Below are positions 1 to 7,962 of a stretch of DNA of 64,000 nucleotides, piece after piece (position 1 is the first letter of the stretch; each line of letters starts with the position of its first letter). The position numbers and the translations under genes were made by a program. Under the pieces are notes generated by a model that was not told the DNA's origin, ran no database searches, and worked only from the letters and a program-made list of their open reading frames with translations. This stretch comes from Amycolatopsis japonica (GTDB lineage: Bacteria > Actinomycetota > Actinomycetes > Mycobacteriales > Pseudonocardiaceae). The DNA is taken from NCBI RefSeq assembly GCF_000732925.1, contig NZ_CP008953.1, positions 2,046,001 to 2,110,000 on the forward strand, given 5' to 3'.

Positions 1-237
1 ACGGATATAGAAGTTCGCGAGCGAGATCCTGCCGTTTCGGTCTTCTTCACGCAGTGCGAGCGTGGTGATCAGGAAGCCGGAAAGCACGAAGAAGAGATGG
101 ACGCCGATCCAGCCGTTGGCCATGGCCCACGACGGTCCTCCGTAGTGGAACACCACCACGAGGAGCGCGGCGATCGCGCGCAGCCCGTCGAGGGCCGGGA
201 ATCTCTTCGTGGACAGGTACTGCTCGTGCGTCATCAT
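1..237 (-). CDS. Acyltransferase family 3 membrane protein (partial, N-terminal 79 residues)
   Basis: The reverse strand reads from ATG at 237 off the left edge of the window. Visible are the family hallmarks: an N-terminal RFPALDGLRAIAAL segment with the conserved D-G-L-R (residues 17-20), the conserved His of the first membrane helix (FHY, H31), and the second helix motif GVHLFFVLSGFLIT (residues 45-58). Members are 10-helix integral membrane enzymes that O-acylate sugars or cell-envelope glycans (OafA/YrhL type). The substrate cannot be told from this fragment. An adjacent alternative ATG lies one codon downstream. The weak GGGGGC stretch just upstream is the only ribosome site visible. 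Confidence 0.9.
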   Translation of the reverse strand, partial: MMTHEQYLSTKRFPALDGLRAIAALLVVVFHYGGPSWAMANGWIGVHLFFVLSGFLITTLALREEDRNGRISLANFYIR

Positions 238-440
238 GCTTGCCCCCAGGAACGTCACCGGTAGTCGGGCTCGATGCGGATGCGTCACTCTAAAGGGTGA
301 AATGCTGGTTCCTGTGAGGGGGCTGTGTGTTTTCTGTGCGTAGTAAAGACTGTTACAGCGTGTTTCGTTATTTGGCAACGGTCGACCATCAACAATGGTG
401 ACCTCTTTTCTTGAAAGCGGATCACCATCTTAATGATCAA
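238..440. other. Intergenic stretch, lower GC than surroundings
   Basis: No convincing coding region. The stretch is noticeably richer in A and T than the rest of the window. It holds a small hairpin (ACCAT, 4-base loop, ATGGT, near 386-399) and presumably the divergent promoters of the acyltransferase and the small-ORF cluster. Confidence 0.4.
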
Positions 441-714
441 GTGTCGTTGCCGGATATCGGCAACGATGGTTTCGTGCATCCGGCGAGACATGTGGTCGCG
501 GGACTGCTCGGTGCTCTGCCCACGCGACTCGCCGGGGTCGTCGAAGGGCGGATTGTCGTTTTCGGATCGGATGGAGGAGGGTCGATGTTCGCCTTGCGTG
601 CGGTCTGTGGACCTGTCCACCGATTGCGGGGCGGACCTTTCCTCGACGGGGCCTACGAAGTCGATCAACAGGGACGACTTCGACTCGTTCGCCCGTGACG
701 TCGGAGAAAGGTAG
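441..714 (+). pseudogene. SUKH (SMI1/KNR4-like) protein remnant with a +1 frameshift
   Basis: Read from GTG at 441, the frame gives a C-terminal SUKH-like core: VVFGSDGGGSMFAL, then a VHRLRGG strand and LDGAYEVDQQ. This resembles the FGSDGGG-x-LFAL / V-x-RL / DGxYE pattern of SMI1/KNR4 proteins. The frame then closes early at 698. In the +1 frame the same place continues as DDFDSFARDVGER and stops at 714, which looks like the usual C-terminal helix of the family. Dropping one G from the GGG run at 671-673 joins the two. The N-terminal part is also shorter than usual for the domain. SUKH proteins often act as immunity or binding partners of secreted toxins. Whether this is a real lesion, programmed shift or sequencing error cannot be decided here. 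Confidence 0.45.
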
Positions 715-716
715 TG

Positions 717-812
717 ATGCGTTCGATCGAGCTGCGCTCGGCCGACAACCACTCCGTATGGTGGTTCCACGGCAGCAGCACCCGAAAGTACGGATGGTCA
801 TGGCAGCAGTGA
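717..812 (+). CDS. Very small ORF (31 aa), function unknown
   Basis: ATG at 717 follows a good ribosome site (GGAGAAAGG at 703-711, five bases spacing) and lies two bases after the stop of the SUKH-like remnant. The peptide is short, basic and tryptophan-rich (VWWFHGSSTRKYGWSWQQ at its C-terminus). Its TGA (810-812) overlaps the GTG start of the next ORF, the same four-base GTGA arrangement seen at the following junction. The stop/start geometry and the ribosome site are the evidence for translation. It could instead be only a coupling leader peptide, or the residue of an upstream gene. No homology is recognised. Confidence 0.4.
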   Translation: MRSIELRSADNHSVWWFHGSSTRKYGWSWQQ

Positions 813-1084
813 TCAGGCTCGGTGTCGAAAGTATCGAGCAAGGGCCTCGGGGGAAGACCGTATGCGTTGTCCGGTGTCTCGGTGAGCAGGTCTCGGTCGG
901 CGACTTTCTCTCCACCGCGGTCTTCGAGGATGGCACGTCGACGAAGGTCGATCTGCGCATCGTCATGATCCTGCGTTACGAACGGCCGGTCGGGCTGCTG
1001 GACTCGCCGCACAGCGCGAAGATCGAACTGGCGGGCGTGGATGGGCTCGAAGGAGTCCGGGAACTCCGAGGCTGTCCGCAGTGA
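809..1084 (+). CDS. Small protein resembling an EF-Tu domain-2-like beta barrel (91 aa)
   Basis: GTG at 809 overlaps the stop of the preceding 31-codon ORF; ATG at 800 is an alternative start in the same frame. The sequence alternates short strands (GKTVCVVRCLGEQVSVGDFL, VDLRIVMILRYE, HSAKIELAGVDGL). The G-x-V-x-VGD-x-L and I-x-L-x-GVD spacing is reminiscent of the domain-2 barrel of translational GTPases, but without any GTPase domain. That comparison is from pattern only. Its TGA at 1082-1084 overlaps the GTG of the zinc-ribbon ORF, so the two are probably translationally coupled. Function unknown. Confidence 0.55.
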   Translation: MIRLGVESIEQGPRGKTVCVVRCLGEQVSVGDFLSTAVFEDGTSTKVDLRIVMILRYERPVGLLDSPHSAKIELAGVDGLEGVRELRGCPQ

Positions 1085-1374
1085 AACGGAATTCCCGGCG
1101 AACCAGCTGGATTTCGACGCTGATTTCCGTCATTGACGGAGGTTCGGACCGGATCGATCACCATCCGTGTCCGCGTTGCGAGAAGAACCGGTTGGAAGTC
1201 AGGTATCTCGGCTATCCGGAGAGTCGTCTCGCCACGGTCCATCTCTGGTGCAATGCGTGTCTGCACGGCATTCAGATCTCGCGTGCCCGCGCTCCGGAAG
1301 GGATGACGCTGTACCCGATCAAGGATCCGGCGTCGGCCGACGGGATTCCCGACTTCGTCCGGCATCAGCCCTGA
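1081..1374 (+). CDS. Small zinc-ribbon protein (97 aa)
   Basis: GTG at 1081 overlaps the upstream stop codon. The mid-region carries two knuckles, CPRC and CNAC, about 30 residues apart, the spacing of a zinc ribbon, followed by a predicted short strand (HGIQISRARAPEG). The protein lacks a signal peptide or membrane segment, so a cytosolic nucleic-acid or protein-binding role is plausible. It is the last member of the tight cluster that begins with the SUKH-like remnant, and it converges on the cyclophilin gene with 42 bases between. I do not recognise a named family. Confidence 0.6.
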   Translation: MKRNSRRTSWISTLISVIDGGSDRIDHHPCPRCEKNRLEVRYLGYPESRLATVHLWCNACLHGIQISRARAPEGMTLYPIKDPASADGIPDFVRHQP

Positions 1375-1416
1375 GCGTGCTCGCCGAATTCTGCGGGTTG
1401 AGATCCCTACCCTTGA

Positions 1417-2094
1417 TCAGAACCCGACGGTCGCCTTCTGGATCTTCACCGGCTTCGCGGGCAGTCCATCGGCAGGACCGTTCGGATCCGTCGGGATGAT
1501 CCCGTTCGCCACGATCCGGTCCAGCACCTCCATGCCCCGCACGACCTTGCCCATCACCGAGTAGTTCTTCGGGATGTTCGCGAACGAGTGCACGATGAAG
1601 AACTCGCTGCCGTTGGTGCCGGGGCCCTGGTTGCCCATGGCGATGGTGCCGCGTTCGTAGGTCTCGGTGCCGTCGACCTCGTCCGGGAACTTGTAGCCCG
1701 GCCCGCCCTTTTCGGCTTCGTAGATGTCGCCGCACTGCAGGACGCCGAGGCGCGACGAGTTGGTCAGGCGCCAGCACTGGCTGCGGTCGTAGAAGCGCTG
1801 CAGGGCCAGGCTCGCCAGGTTGTGGACGGCGCACGGGGCGGCGCCGGCGCGGTTCAGGCGCACGGTCACCGGGCCGTAGTTGAAGCGGAACGTGACGTCG
1901 ACGGTGCCGCGGGTCAGGGCGAAGGGGAGCGGACGCAGGACCGGGCGGGCCGCGGGGTTTTCGGGCGTCGGCGTGAATTCGCAGCGCACGATCGGCAGGG
2001 ACGCCGAAGACACGGGCGCGGCGGTGGCGACGCCGGGCAGGAACACGGCGGCGAGAGCGGAAACGACAGCGGTGACACCCCAGCGCAGCTTCAT
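1417..2094 (-). CDS. Secreted cyclophilin-type peptidyl-prolyl cis-trans isomerase
   Basis: 225 residues with a cleavable signal peptide (MKLRWGVTAVVSALAAVFLP, probably cut after ATA around residue 26). The cyclophilin core follows: an N-LASLAL-QRFYDRSQCWRL region carrying the catalytic-type Arg, a LQCGD strand, GTIAMGNQGPGTNGSEFFIV, and NYSVMGKVVRGMEVLDRI. The usual GSQFF is GSEFF here. Cyclophilins catalyse proline isomerisation during folding; this one should act outside the membrane. It is divergently arranged from the lysozyme-like gene at 2219, with a long palindrome between them. Confidence 0.9.
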   Translation of the reverse strand: MKLRWGVTAVVSALAAVFLPGVATAAPVSSASLPIVRCEFTPTPENPAARPVLRPLPFALTRGTVDVTFRFNYGPVTVRLNRAGAAPCAVHNLASLALQRFYDRSQCWRLTNSSRLGVLQCGDIYEAEKGGPGYKFPDEVDGTETYERGTIAMGNQGPGTNGSEFFIVHSFANIPKNYSVMGKVVRGMEVLDRIVANGIIPTDPNGPADGLPAKPVKIQKATVGF

Positions 2095-2158
2095 GAGGGG
2101 GAACCTAACCCAAAAGGATGGTCGTCGGGTAGCCGTTCACGCGGGGGTGCCGTCCGGG

Positions 2159-2208
2159 TGGTCGTGAGTGGCGATTCGGGTTAGAACACGAATCGCCACT
2201 CACGACCA
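2159..2208. repeat. Perfect 20-bp inverted repeat between divergent genes
   Basis: Arms at 2159-2178 and 2189-2208 (core GTCGTGAGTGGCGATTCG) pair perfectly across a 10-base loop. It lies upstream of both divergent genes, so it is not simply a 3' terminator. It sits 10 bases upstream of the ATG of the 2219 gene, where it could sequester the ribosome site region, insulate the two promoters, or be an operator. Confidence 0.8.
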
Positions 2209-2218
2209 ACGGAGCCGC

Positions 2219-2821
2219 ATGTTCACCGCCGCGTACCTCGCCTTCTCTCTCGTCCTGCTCCCTCCCACCGAGATCCGGCCCGACCAGGTCGAACACATCG
2301 CCCTGCCGTGCGTCCAGGCGGGCACGTCCGCCGACGACACCGACTCCGCCCAAAGCCTCAACCAGCAGCTCGCCACCAAGATGCGCGGCTACATGAACCC
2401 GTACAACACCTCGTGCGCCAGAGTGATCGTCGAGACCGTGCAGAGATCGGGGCTCAACGATCGCGCCGCGGCCATCGCGATCGCCACGGTGATCGTCGAG
2501 TCGAGTATCGCCAACCTCGACGGCGGCCTCGGTGACTCGGTCGGGCTCTTCCAGCAGCGCGCGAGCTGGGGATCCTTCGAACAGCGGACCGACCCGGTGT
2601 GGGCGACCGGCCGGTTCCTCGCCGTGATGCGGCAGTTCTTCCCGAACGACTCGTGGAACAACGTCGCCATCGGGGACGTCGCCGCGGCGGTCCAGCGGCC
2701 GGCGGCGAAGTACCGGCATCGCTACGGGGTCGAGGCGGACGACGCGGTCAAGATCGTCAACGAGCTGTGGGCCCAGAACGGCGAATGGCCCCTGCCCACA
2801 AAGGTGGACAGGGGCCATTGA
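2219..2821 (+). CDS. Secreted lysozyme-like / transglycosylase-like protein
   Basis: ATG at 2219 is chosen because GGAG lies four bases upstream and the next residues form a signal peptide (MFTAAYLAFSLVLLPP). The mature part carries a lysozyme-fold signature known from actinobacterial cell-wall proteins: GLNDRAAAIAIATVIVESSI with a likely catalytic Glu, then DSVGLFQQRASWGS and a DPVWATGRFL helix. The length of 200 residues suits one catalytic domain without wall-binding modules. Probable role: peptidoglycan or glycan cleavage outside the cell. Activity is inferred from motif resemblance only. Confidence 0.7.
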   Translation: MFTAAYLAFSLVLLPPTEIRPDQVEHIALPCVQAGTSADDTDSAQSLNQQLATKMRGYMNPYNTSCARVIVETVQRSGLNDRAAAIAIATVIVESSIANLDGGLGDSVGLFQQRASWGSFEQRTDPVWATGRFLAVMRQFFPNDSWNNVAIGDVAAAVQRPAAKYRHRYGVEADDAVKIVNELWAQNGEWPLPTKVDRGH

Positions 2822-2833
2822 GCCGTGAAGGAG

Positions 2834-3103
2834 CTACTTGCGCCAGGCCGTGCGCTGCTTGCGGATGTCGAGCACCAGCCCGAACATCATCAGCAGCGAC
2901 AGGCCGATCAGCCACAGGTTCTCGGTCCAGCCGTGGTGGTTGCCGTACAGCATCACCAGCAGGATGATCGCGCTCAGCCAGCCCGCGATCCGCGTCGCCT
3001 TCGGGAAGGAACCGTGCCAGCCCCACTCGGCCGACGGCTCGTCGCGCGGGTCGACGGTGTCGACGCCCACCCGGCCGCGCTTTTCGACCGCTTTGCTCGC
3101 CAC
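2834..3103 (-). CDS. DUF2631 family small membrane protein
   Basis: GTG at 3103 is preferred because GAGGAG lies six bases upstream; the protein is then 89 residues. After a charged N-terminus (VGVDTVDPRDEPSAEWGWHG) come two hydrophobic segments (RIAGWLSAIILLVMLYGNHHG and LWLIGLSLLMMFGLVLDI). The PSAEWGW motif and the GNH between the helices match the DUF2631 family, which in mycobacteria also lies near dxr. Function unknown; it is probably an inner-membrane protein. It is divergent from dxr across 95 bases. Confidence 0.8.
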   Translation of the reverse strand: MASKAVEKRGRVGVDTVDPRDEPSAEWGWHGSFPKATRIAGWLSAIILLVMLYGNHHGWTENLWLIGLSLLMMFGLVLDIRKQRTAWRK

Positions 3104-3198
3104 GATCAACTCCTCAAAACCCGATGGTTCGCTTGCCCGCGAATGATCCCACACCTGGCTGCACGCGCCCGACGGGCCCCAAGCGACAATGAGCCCCG

Positions 3199-4404
3199 AT
3201 GACTACCTCGCGAAGTGTGCTCGTGCTCGGTTCGACCGGATCGGTCGGCGCCCAGGCCCTCGACGTCGCGGCCCGCAACCCGGAGCTGTTCCGGGTCGCC
3301 GGGATCGCCGCGGGCGGCTCCGACCCCGCCGCGCTGGCCGCCCAGGCCCTGGCGCACCAGGTCGACGCCGTCGCCATCAGCAGGCCGACGGCCGTCGAAG
3401 ACCTGCAGCTCGCGCTGTACGCCGAGGCGCAGAAGCGCGGCTACTCCAGCGGCGACTTCAAACTCCCGCGCATCTTCGCCGGGGCCGACGCGGTCGTCGA
3501 GATGATCGACGCCACCCCCGTCGACGTCGTGCTCAACGCGCTCCCCGGTTCCCAGGGGCTCCCGCCGACCCTGCGCGCGCTCGCCACCGGCGCCACGCTC
3601 GCGCTGGCCAACAAGGAGTCGCTGATCGCGGGCGGGCCGCTCGTGCTGGCCGCGGCCAAGCCCGGCCAGCTCGTCCCGGTGGATTCCGAGCACTCCGCGA
3701 TCGCGCAGGCCCTGCGCGCCGGTCGCGAGTCCGAGGTCGCCCGGCTGGTGCTCACCGCCTCGGGCGGTCCGTTCCGCGGGCGCAAGCGCGAGGAACTGGC
3801 CGACGTCACGGTCGAGCAGGCGATGGCGCATCCGACCTGGTCGATGGGCCCGCTCATCACGATCAACTCGTCCACTTTGGTCAACAAGGGCCTGGAGCTG
3901 ATCGAGGCGAAGCTCTTGTTCGACATCGAGACCGACCGCATCGACGTGGTCGTCCACCCGCAGTCGATCATCCACTCGATGGTGACCTTCGTGGACGGCT
4001 CGACGATCGCCCAGGCCAGCCCGCCCGACATGCGGCTGCCGATCGCGCTGGCACTGCACTGGCCGGATCGCGTACCCGGCGCCGCGGCCGCGTGCGTCTG
4101 GGACAAGCCCGCGAGCTGGACTTTCGAGCCGCTGGACAACGAGGCGTTCCCGGCCGTCGAGCTCGCGAGGCACGCCGGAACCGTGGGCGGTTGCGTCCCG
4201 GCGGTCTACAACGCGGCGAACGAGGAGCTGGTGGCCGCTTTCCTGGCACAGAACACCGGCTTCACCTCGATTGTGGACACTATTGCCCAGGTGGTGGAAG
4301 CCGCCGACGAATGGCGTCGCGAACCTCGCGACGTGGATGACGTACTAGCTGCCGAGCGCTGGGCTCGCGCGCGTGCCGGTGCGCTGATCGGTAAGGGGAA
4401 GTAG
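3199..4404 (+). CDS. dxr: 1-deoxy-D-xylulose 5-phosphate reductoisomerase
   Basis: 401 residues, normal length. Second enzyme of the MEP isoprenoid pathway: NADPH-dependent rearrangement of DXP to 2-C-methyl-D-erythritol 4-phosphate. The nucleotide motif GSTGSVG is at residues 11-17. ANKESLI, the metal-binding VDSEHSA, the ASGGPFR flexible loop, [13 protein letters not shown] and [10 protein letters not shown] all appear in order. ispG, a later enzyme of the same pathway, follows two genes downstream, with rip1 between. The gap to rip1 is only three bases, so the two are co-transcribed. The same order is known in mycobacteria. Confidence 0.97.
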   Translation: MTTSRSVLVLGSTGSVGAQALDVAARNPELFRVAGIAAGGSDPAALAAQALAHQVDAVAISRPTAVEDLQLALYAEAQKRGYSSGDFKLPRIFAGADAVVEMIDATPVDVVLNALPGSQGLPPTLRALATGATLALANKESLIAGGPLVLAAAKPGQLVPVDSEHSAIAQALRAGRESEVARLVLTASGGPFRGRKREELADVTVEQAMAHPTWSMGPLITINSSTLVNKGLELIEAKLLFDIETDRIDVVVHPQSIIHSMVTFVDGSTIAQASPPDMRLPIALALHWPDRVPGAAAACVWDKPASWTFEPLDNEAFPAVELARHAGTVGGCVPAVYNAANEELVAAFLAQNTGFTSIVDTIAQVVEAADEWRREPRDVDDVLAAERWARARAGALIGKGK

Positions 4405-4407
4405 CGC

Positions 4408-5634
4408 GTGGTCTTCATTCTCGGGATCGTGCTGTTCGCGCTGGGCATCTGCCTGTCCGTCGCACTGCACGAGGCCGGTCACATGTGGGCGGCCAAAGCC
4501 TTCGGCATGAAGGTCCGGCGCTACTTCGTCGGCTTCGGGCCGACGGTCTTCTCCTTCCGCCGCGGTGAGACCGAGTACGGCCTCAAGTGGATCCCGCTCG
4601 GCGGGTTCTGCGACATCGCGGGCATGACCGCGCTCGACGAGGTCACCCCGGATGAGTCGAAGCGCGCGATGTGGCGCTTCAAGACCTGGAAGCGCACCGT
4701 CGTCATGTCGGCGGGCTCGGCGATGCACTTCATCCTCGGTTTCGTCATCCTCTACCTGATGGCCGTCACCATGGGCCTGCCGAACCCGGAAGCGGCGAAC
4801 GCACCTACCGAGCCGGTGATCAGCGCCACGGCCTGCGCCCGTTCTGCCACCACCCTGGAGCAGCTCAACGACACGACCTGCCCGGCTGGCGCGCCGACCC
4901 CGGCGAAGACCGCCGGGATCCAATCCGGCGACAAGATCGTGTCGGTCGCCGGCAAGCCGACGCCGACCTGGACCGACGTGCTCGCGGCCGTCCAGGTCGC
5001 CGGTGGCCCGACGCCGTTCGTGGTCGAGCGTGGCGGGCAGCGGGTGAACTTGACCGTTGACGTGCCGCGGGTGCAGCGCCTGCTTTCCGACAAGACCACG
5101 GTCAAGGAAGTCGGCATGATCGGCGCTTCGCCGGTCCCGAAGACACTGGTGGCGACCTACGGCCCGGTCGACGCGGTCGGGGCGACGCTCGACTTCACCG
5201 GCACGATGTTCGCGGAGACCGGCAAGCGGCTGATCGAGTTCCCGTCGCGGATCCCCGCGGTGGTGGATTCCATCTTCGGCGGCGAGCGCGACCCGAACAC
5301 CCCGGTCAGCGTCGTCGGCGCCAGCCGGATCGGTGGCGAGGCGGCCGAGCGTGGCCTGTGGGAGATCTTCGTGCTCCTGCTGGCGAGCCTGAACTTCTTC
5401 ATCGGCGTGTTCAACCTGCTGCCGCTGCTCCCGCTCGACGGCGGGCATATCGCGGTCGTCTGGTACGAGCGGGTCCGCGACTGGATCCGGAAACTGCGCG
5501 GCAAGGCGGCGGGCGGACCGGTCGACTACACGAAGCTGTCCGCGGTCACGATGGTGCTCGTCTTCATCGGCGGCGCGGTGACTCTGCTCACCGTCACCGC
5601 CGACATCGTGAACCCGGTCAAGCTGTTTCAGTGA
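4408..5634 (+). CDS. rip1: Site-2 protease (intramembrane zinc metalloprotease, M50)
   Basis: 408 residues. The zinc motif HEAGH is at residues 21-25 inside the first helix. A PDZ-like region lies in the middle (AGIQSGDKIVSVAGKPTPTW), and the second metal motif LPLLPLDGGHI is near the C-terminal helices. In mycobacteria the orthologue Rip1 cleaves anti-sigma factors and controls envelope stress responses. The start is GTG at 4408, three bases after dxr. The end of this gene is echoed in the gap before ispG (see 5685-5720). Confidence 0.95.
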   Translation: MVFILGIVLFALGICLSVALHEAGHMWAAKAFGMKVRRYFVGFGPTVFSFRRGETEYGLKWIPLGGFCDIAGMTALDEVTPDESKRAMWRFKTWKRTVVMSAGSAMHFILGFVILYLMAVTMGLPNPEAANAPTEPVISATACARSATTLEQLNDTTCPAGAPTPAKTAGIQSGDKIVSVAGKPTPTWTDVLAAVQVAGGPTPFVVERGGQRVNLTVDVPRVQRLLSDKTTVKEVGMIGASPVPKTLVATYGPVDAVGATLDFTGTMFAETGKRLIEFPSRIPAVVDSIFGGERDPNTPVSVVGASRIGGEAAERGLWEIFVLLLASLNFFIGVFNLLPLLPLDGGHIAVVWYERVRDWIRKLRGKAAGGPVDYTKLSAVTMVLVFIGGAVTLLTVTADIVNPVKLFQ

Positions 5635-5684
5635 CGCGGGGGGACGGCGACGGAGCGCGCTGTCAGCATCATTGGGCTGCCCAG

Positions 5685-5720
5685 GTAATGCTGCTCACCG
5701 TGACGGCTGACGTCGTGGAT
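5685..5720 (+). repeat. Echo of the rip1 3' coding end in the rip1-ispG gap
   Basis: Read in frame, this stretch encodes [12 protein letters not shown], against VTLLTVTADIVN near the C-terminus of rip1 (about 5578-5613). At the DNA level, most differences between the two copies fall at third codon positions. That pattern suggests that a second rip1-like 3' end once was coding sequence here. No upstream part of such a gene remains in the 118-base gap. Confidence 0.4.
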
Positions 5721-5752
5721 GTCCGCCGATCGGGGTAGGTACGCTTGACGGC

Positions 5753-6904
5753 GTGACTGTCGCTCTTGGTATGCCAGCGCTTCCTCCTCCCGTCCTCTCC
5801 GAGCGTCGCAAGACCCGACAGCTGCAGGTCGGGCCGGTGGGCGTCGGCAGCGAGCACCCGATTTCGGTGCAGTCGATGACCACCACGCTCACTTCCGACG
5901 TCAACGCGACGCTGCAGCAGATCGCCGAGCTCACCGCTGCGGGCTGTGACATCGTGCGCGTCGCGTGCCCGTCCGCGGACGACGCCGAAGCGCTGCCCGC
6001 GATCGCGAAGAAGTCGCAGATCCCGGTGATCGCCGACATCCACTTCCAGCCGAAGTACGTCTTCGCCGCGATCGAGGCGGGCTGCGCTGCGGTCCGGGTG
6101 AACCCGGGCAACATCCGCAAGTTCGACGACCAGGTCAAGGAGATCGCGAAGGCCGCGAAGGATCACGGCACCCCCATCCGGATCGGCGTCAACGCGGGTT
6201 CGCTGGACAAGCGGATCATGGACAAGTACGGCAAGGCGACCCCGGAGGCGCTGGCCGAGTCGGCGCTGTGGGAGGCGTCGCTGTTCGCCGAGCACGACTT
6301 CTACGACGTGAAGATCTCCGTGAAGCACAACGACCCGGTGGTCATGGTGCGCGCGTACGAGATCCTCGCCGAGCAGTGCGACTATCCGCTGCACCTCGGG
6401 GTGACCGAGGCGGGCCCGGCGTTCCAGGGCACCATCAAGTCGGCCGTCGCGTTCGGGGCGCTGCTGCGGCAGGGCATCGGCGACACCATCCGCGTCTCGC
6501 TGTCGGCGCCGCCGGTGGAAGAGGTCAAGGTCGGGATCCAGATCCTGCAGTCGCTGAACCTCAAGGAGCGCAAGCTCGAGATCGTCTCGTGCCCCTCGTG
6601 CGGCCGTGCGCAGGTGGACGTCTACACGCTCGCCGAGCAGGTCACCGCCGGCCTGGAGGGCATGGAGGTCCCGCTGCGCGTCGCGGTCATGGGCTGCGTC
6701 GTGAACGGTCCCGGCGAAGCGCGCGAGGCCGACCTCGGTGTCGCGTCGGGTAACGGCAAGGGCCAGATCTTCGTGAAGGGCGAGGTCATCAAGACCGTGC
6801 CGGAGCACGCCATCGTCGAGACGCTGATCGAAGAGGCAATGCGGATCGCCGAGGAGTCGGGCCAGACGATCGGTGAGGGAGAGCCCACCGTCACCGTCGG
6901 CTGA
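5753..6904 (+). CDS. ispG: 4-hydroxy-3-methylbut-2-en-1-yl diphosphate synthase
   Basis: 383 residues. MEP-pathway enzyme converting ME-cPP to HMBPP, using a [4Fe-4S] cluster. The cluster ligands are visible: Cys280 and Cys283 (SCPSCGR), Cys315 ([10 protein letters not shown]) and the adjacent Glu322, the same spacing as in the E. coli enzyme. The N-terminal TIM barrel contains [10 protein letters not shown] and the substrate-binding NPGNIRK. The GTG start at 5753 is short of a clear ribosome site; the gene begins 118 bases after rip1 and may have its own promoter (TAGGTACGCT just upstream). A strong palindromic terminator follows. Confidence 0.97.
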   Translation: MTVALGMPALPPPVLSERRKTRQLQVGPVGVGSEHPISVQSMTTTLTSDVNATLQQIAELTAAGCDIVRVACPSADDAEALPAIAKKSQIPVIADIHFQPKYVFAAIEAGCAAVRVNPGNIRKFDDQVKEIAKAAKDHGTPIRIGVNAGSLDKRIMDKYGKATPEALAESALWEASLFAEHDFYDVKISVKHNDPVVMVRAYEILAEQCDYPLHLGVTEAGPAFQGTIKSAVAFGALLRQGIGDTIRVSLSAPPVEEVKVGIQILQSLNLKERKLEIVSCPSCGRAQVDVYTLAEQVTAGLEGMEVPLRVAVMGCVVNGPGEAREADLGVASGNGKGQIFVKGEVIKTVPEHAIVETLIEEAMRIAEESGQTIGEGEPTVTVG

Positions 6905-6918
6905 CTGGTCGAGACCAC

Positions 6919-6971
6919 GCTAGGAACGGTCCTTTCCTCGCAAATTTTGCGAGGAAAGGACCGTTCCTAGC
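6919..6971. terminator. Long palindrome after ispG
   Basis: Arms of about 26 bases pair perfectly around a central CGCAAATTTTGCG. Its edge GCTAGGAACGGTCCTTTCC is closely related to the palindrome at 18402-18448. Likely a rho-independent terminator belonging to the repeat family of this genome. Confidence 0.8.
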
Positions 6972-7055
6972 ACTCGGTGGCCCCGACCTGCCGAAGTTCT
7001 CTCAGCGTGTCGTGAAGCTCGCGTTCCGTTTACGCCGCTCATCTGGCACCCTGGA

Positions 7056-7913
7056 GTGGTGTTGCGGCTTGCAGGTGCACGGCTGCTCGATGATCGGGAC
7101 TATCCCGCGGTCCGTGCCGCGCTCGCCACAGACCCGGTCGGCAGCTGCATGGTCAGTGCCAGGGTGGAGACCGCGGGTCTCGACCCCTGGCGGCTCGGTG
7201 GCGAGCTCTGGGCCGCGGATTCCCGTCCGGTGCGCGCGGGCAGGCTCCAAGGGCTGTGCTTCTCCGGGCCGAATCTGATCCCGTTGCGCGGCAACGCCTC
7301 CGCTCTGCGTTCCTTCGCCGATCGTGCTCTGCGCCGCCAGCGGAGCTGCTCGTCGCTCGTCGGCCCGGCCGAGCAGGTACTGGGGCTGTGGGACGAACTC
7401 GAGCCGGAATGGGGCCCCGCCAGGGAAGTCCGACACGACCAGCCGTTGATGGCGCTCGACGGGATCCCGTCCGTCGCCGCCGATCCGCTGGTCCGCGCGG
7501 TGCGCCCGGAGGAACTCGACCGGTACCTCCCGGCCGCGATCGCCATGTTCGTCGAGGAGGTCGGCGTCGACCCCCGCAACGGTGACGGTGGCGCCGGATA
7601 TCGCGCCCGCGTCGCGGAGCTGATCGCCGGCGGCCGCGCGTTCGCGCGCTTCGAAGACGGCGAGGTCGTCTTCAAGGCCGAGATCGGCGCGATGTCCTCC
7701 ACGGTCGGCCAGATCCAGGGGGTCTGGGTGCATCCGGAACGCCGCGGCGGCGGTCTCGGCACCGCCGGGACGGCGTCCGTGGTGACCAGGCTCGTCCGCG
7801 GGATGGGCCGCACGGCCAGCCTGTACGTCAACGCCTACAACAGCCCCGCGCTCGCCGCCTACCGCAAGATCGGCTTCCAGCAGGTCGGGCAGTACGCGAC
7901 GGTTCTGTTCTAG
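7056..7913 (+). CDS. DUF4081 / GNAT N-acetyltransferase
   Basis: 285 residues. The N-terminal half (RLLDDRDYPAVRAALATDP...) matches the DUF4081 region found before a GNAT domain in the mycobacterial gene at the same place (Rv2867c type). The C-terminal GNAT core has IQGVWVHPERRGGGLGTAGTA (acetyl-CoA pyrophosphate loop R-R-G-G-G-L-G) and LYVNAYNSPALAAYRKIGF. The start is GTG at 7056 or 7059; neither has a well spaced ribosome site. The substrate is unknown. It lies in the conserved dxr-to-map gene order. Confidence 0.88.
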   Translation: MVLRLAGARLLDDRDYPAVRAALATDPVGSCMVSARVETAGLDPWRLGGELWAADSRPVRAGRLQGLCFSGPNLIPLRGNASALRSFADRALRRQRSCSSLVGPAEQVLGLWDELEPEWGPAREVRHDQPLMALDGIPSVAADPLVRAVRPEELDRYLPAAIAMFVEEVGVDPRNGDGGAGYRARVAELIAGGRAFARFEDGEVVFKAEIGAMSSTVGQIQGVWVHPERRGGGLGTAGTASVVTRLVRGMGRTASLYVNAYNSPALAAYRKIGFQQVGQYATVLF

Positions 7914-7962
7914 ATCGGCGTTGCGCCAGGGTGGACAGTGCCCGGACTGGCAGGATCCGGGC

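Noticed and set aside
285..770. 161-codon reverse ORF
   Set aside because: No motif, unnatural composition, and it overlaps the better supported forward SUKH-like frame.
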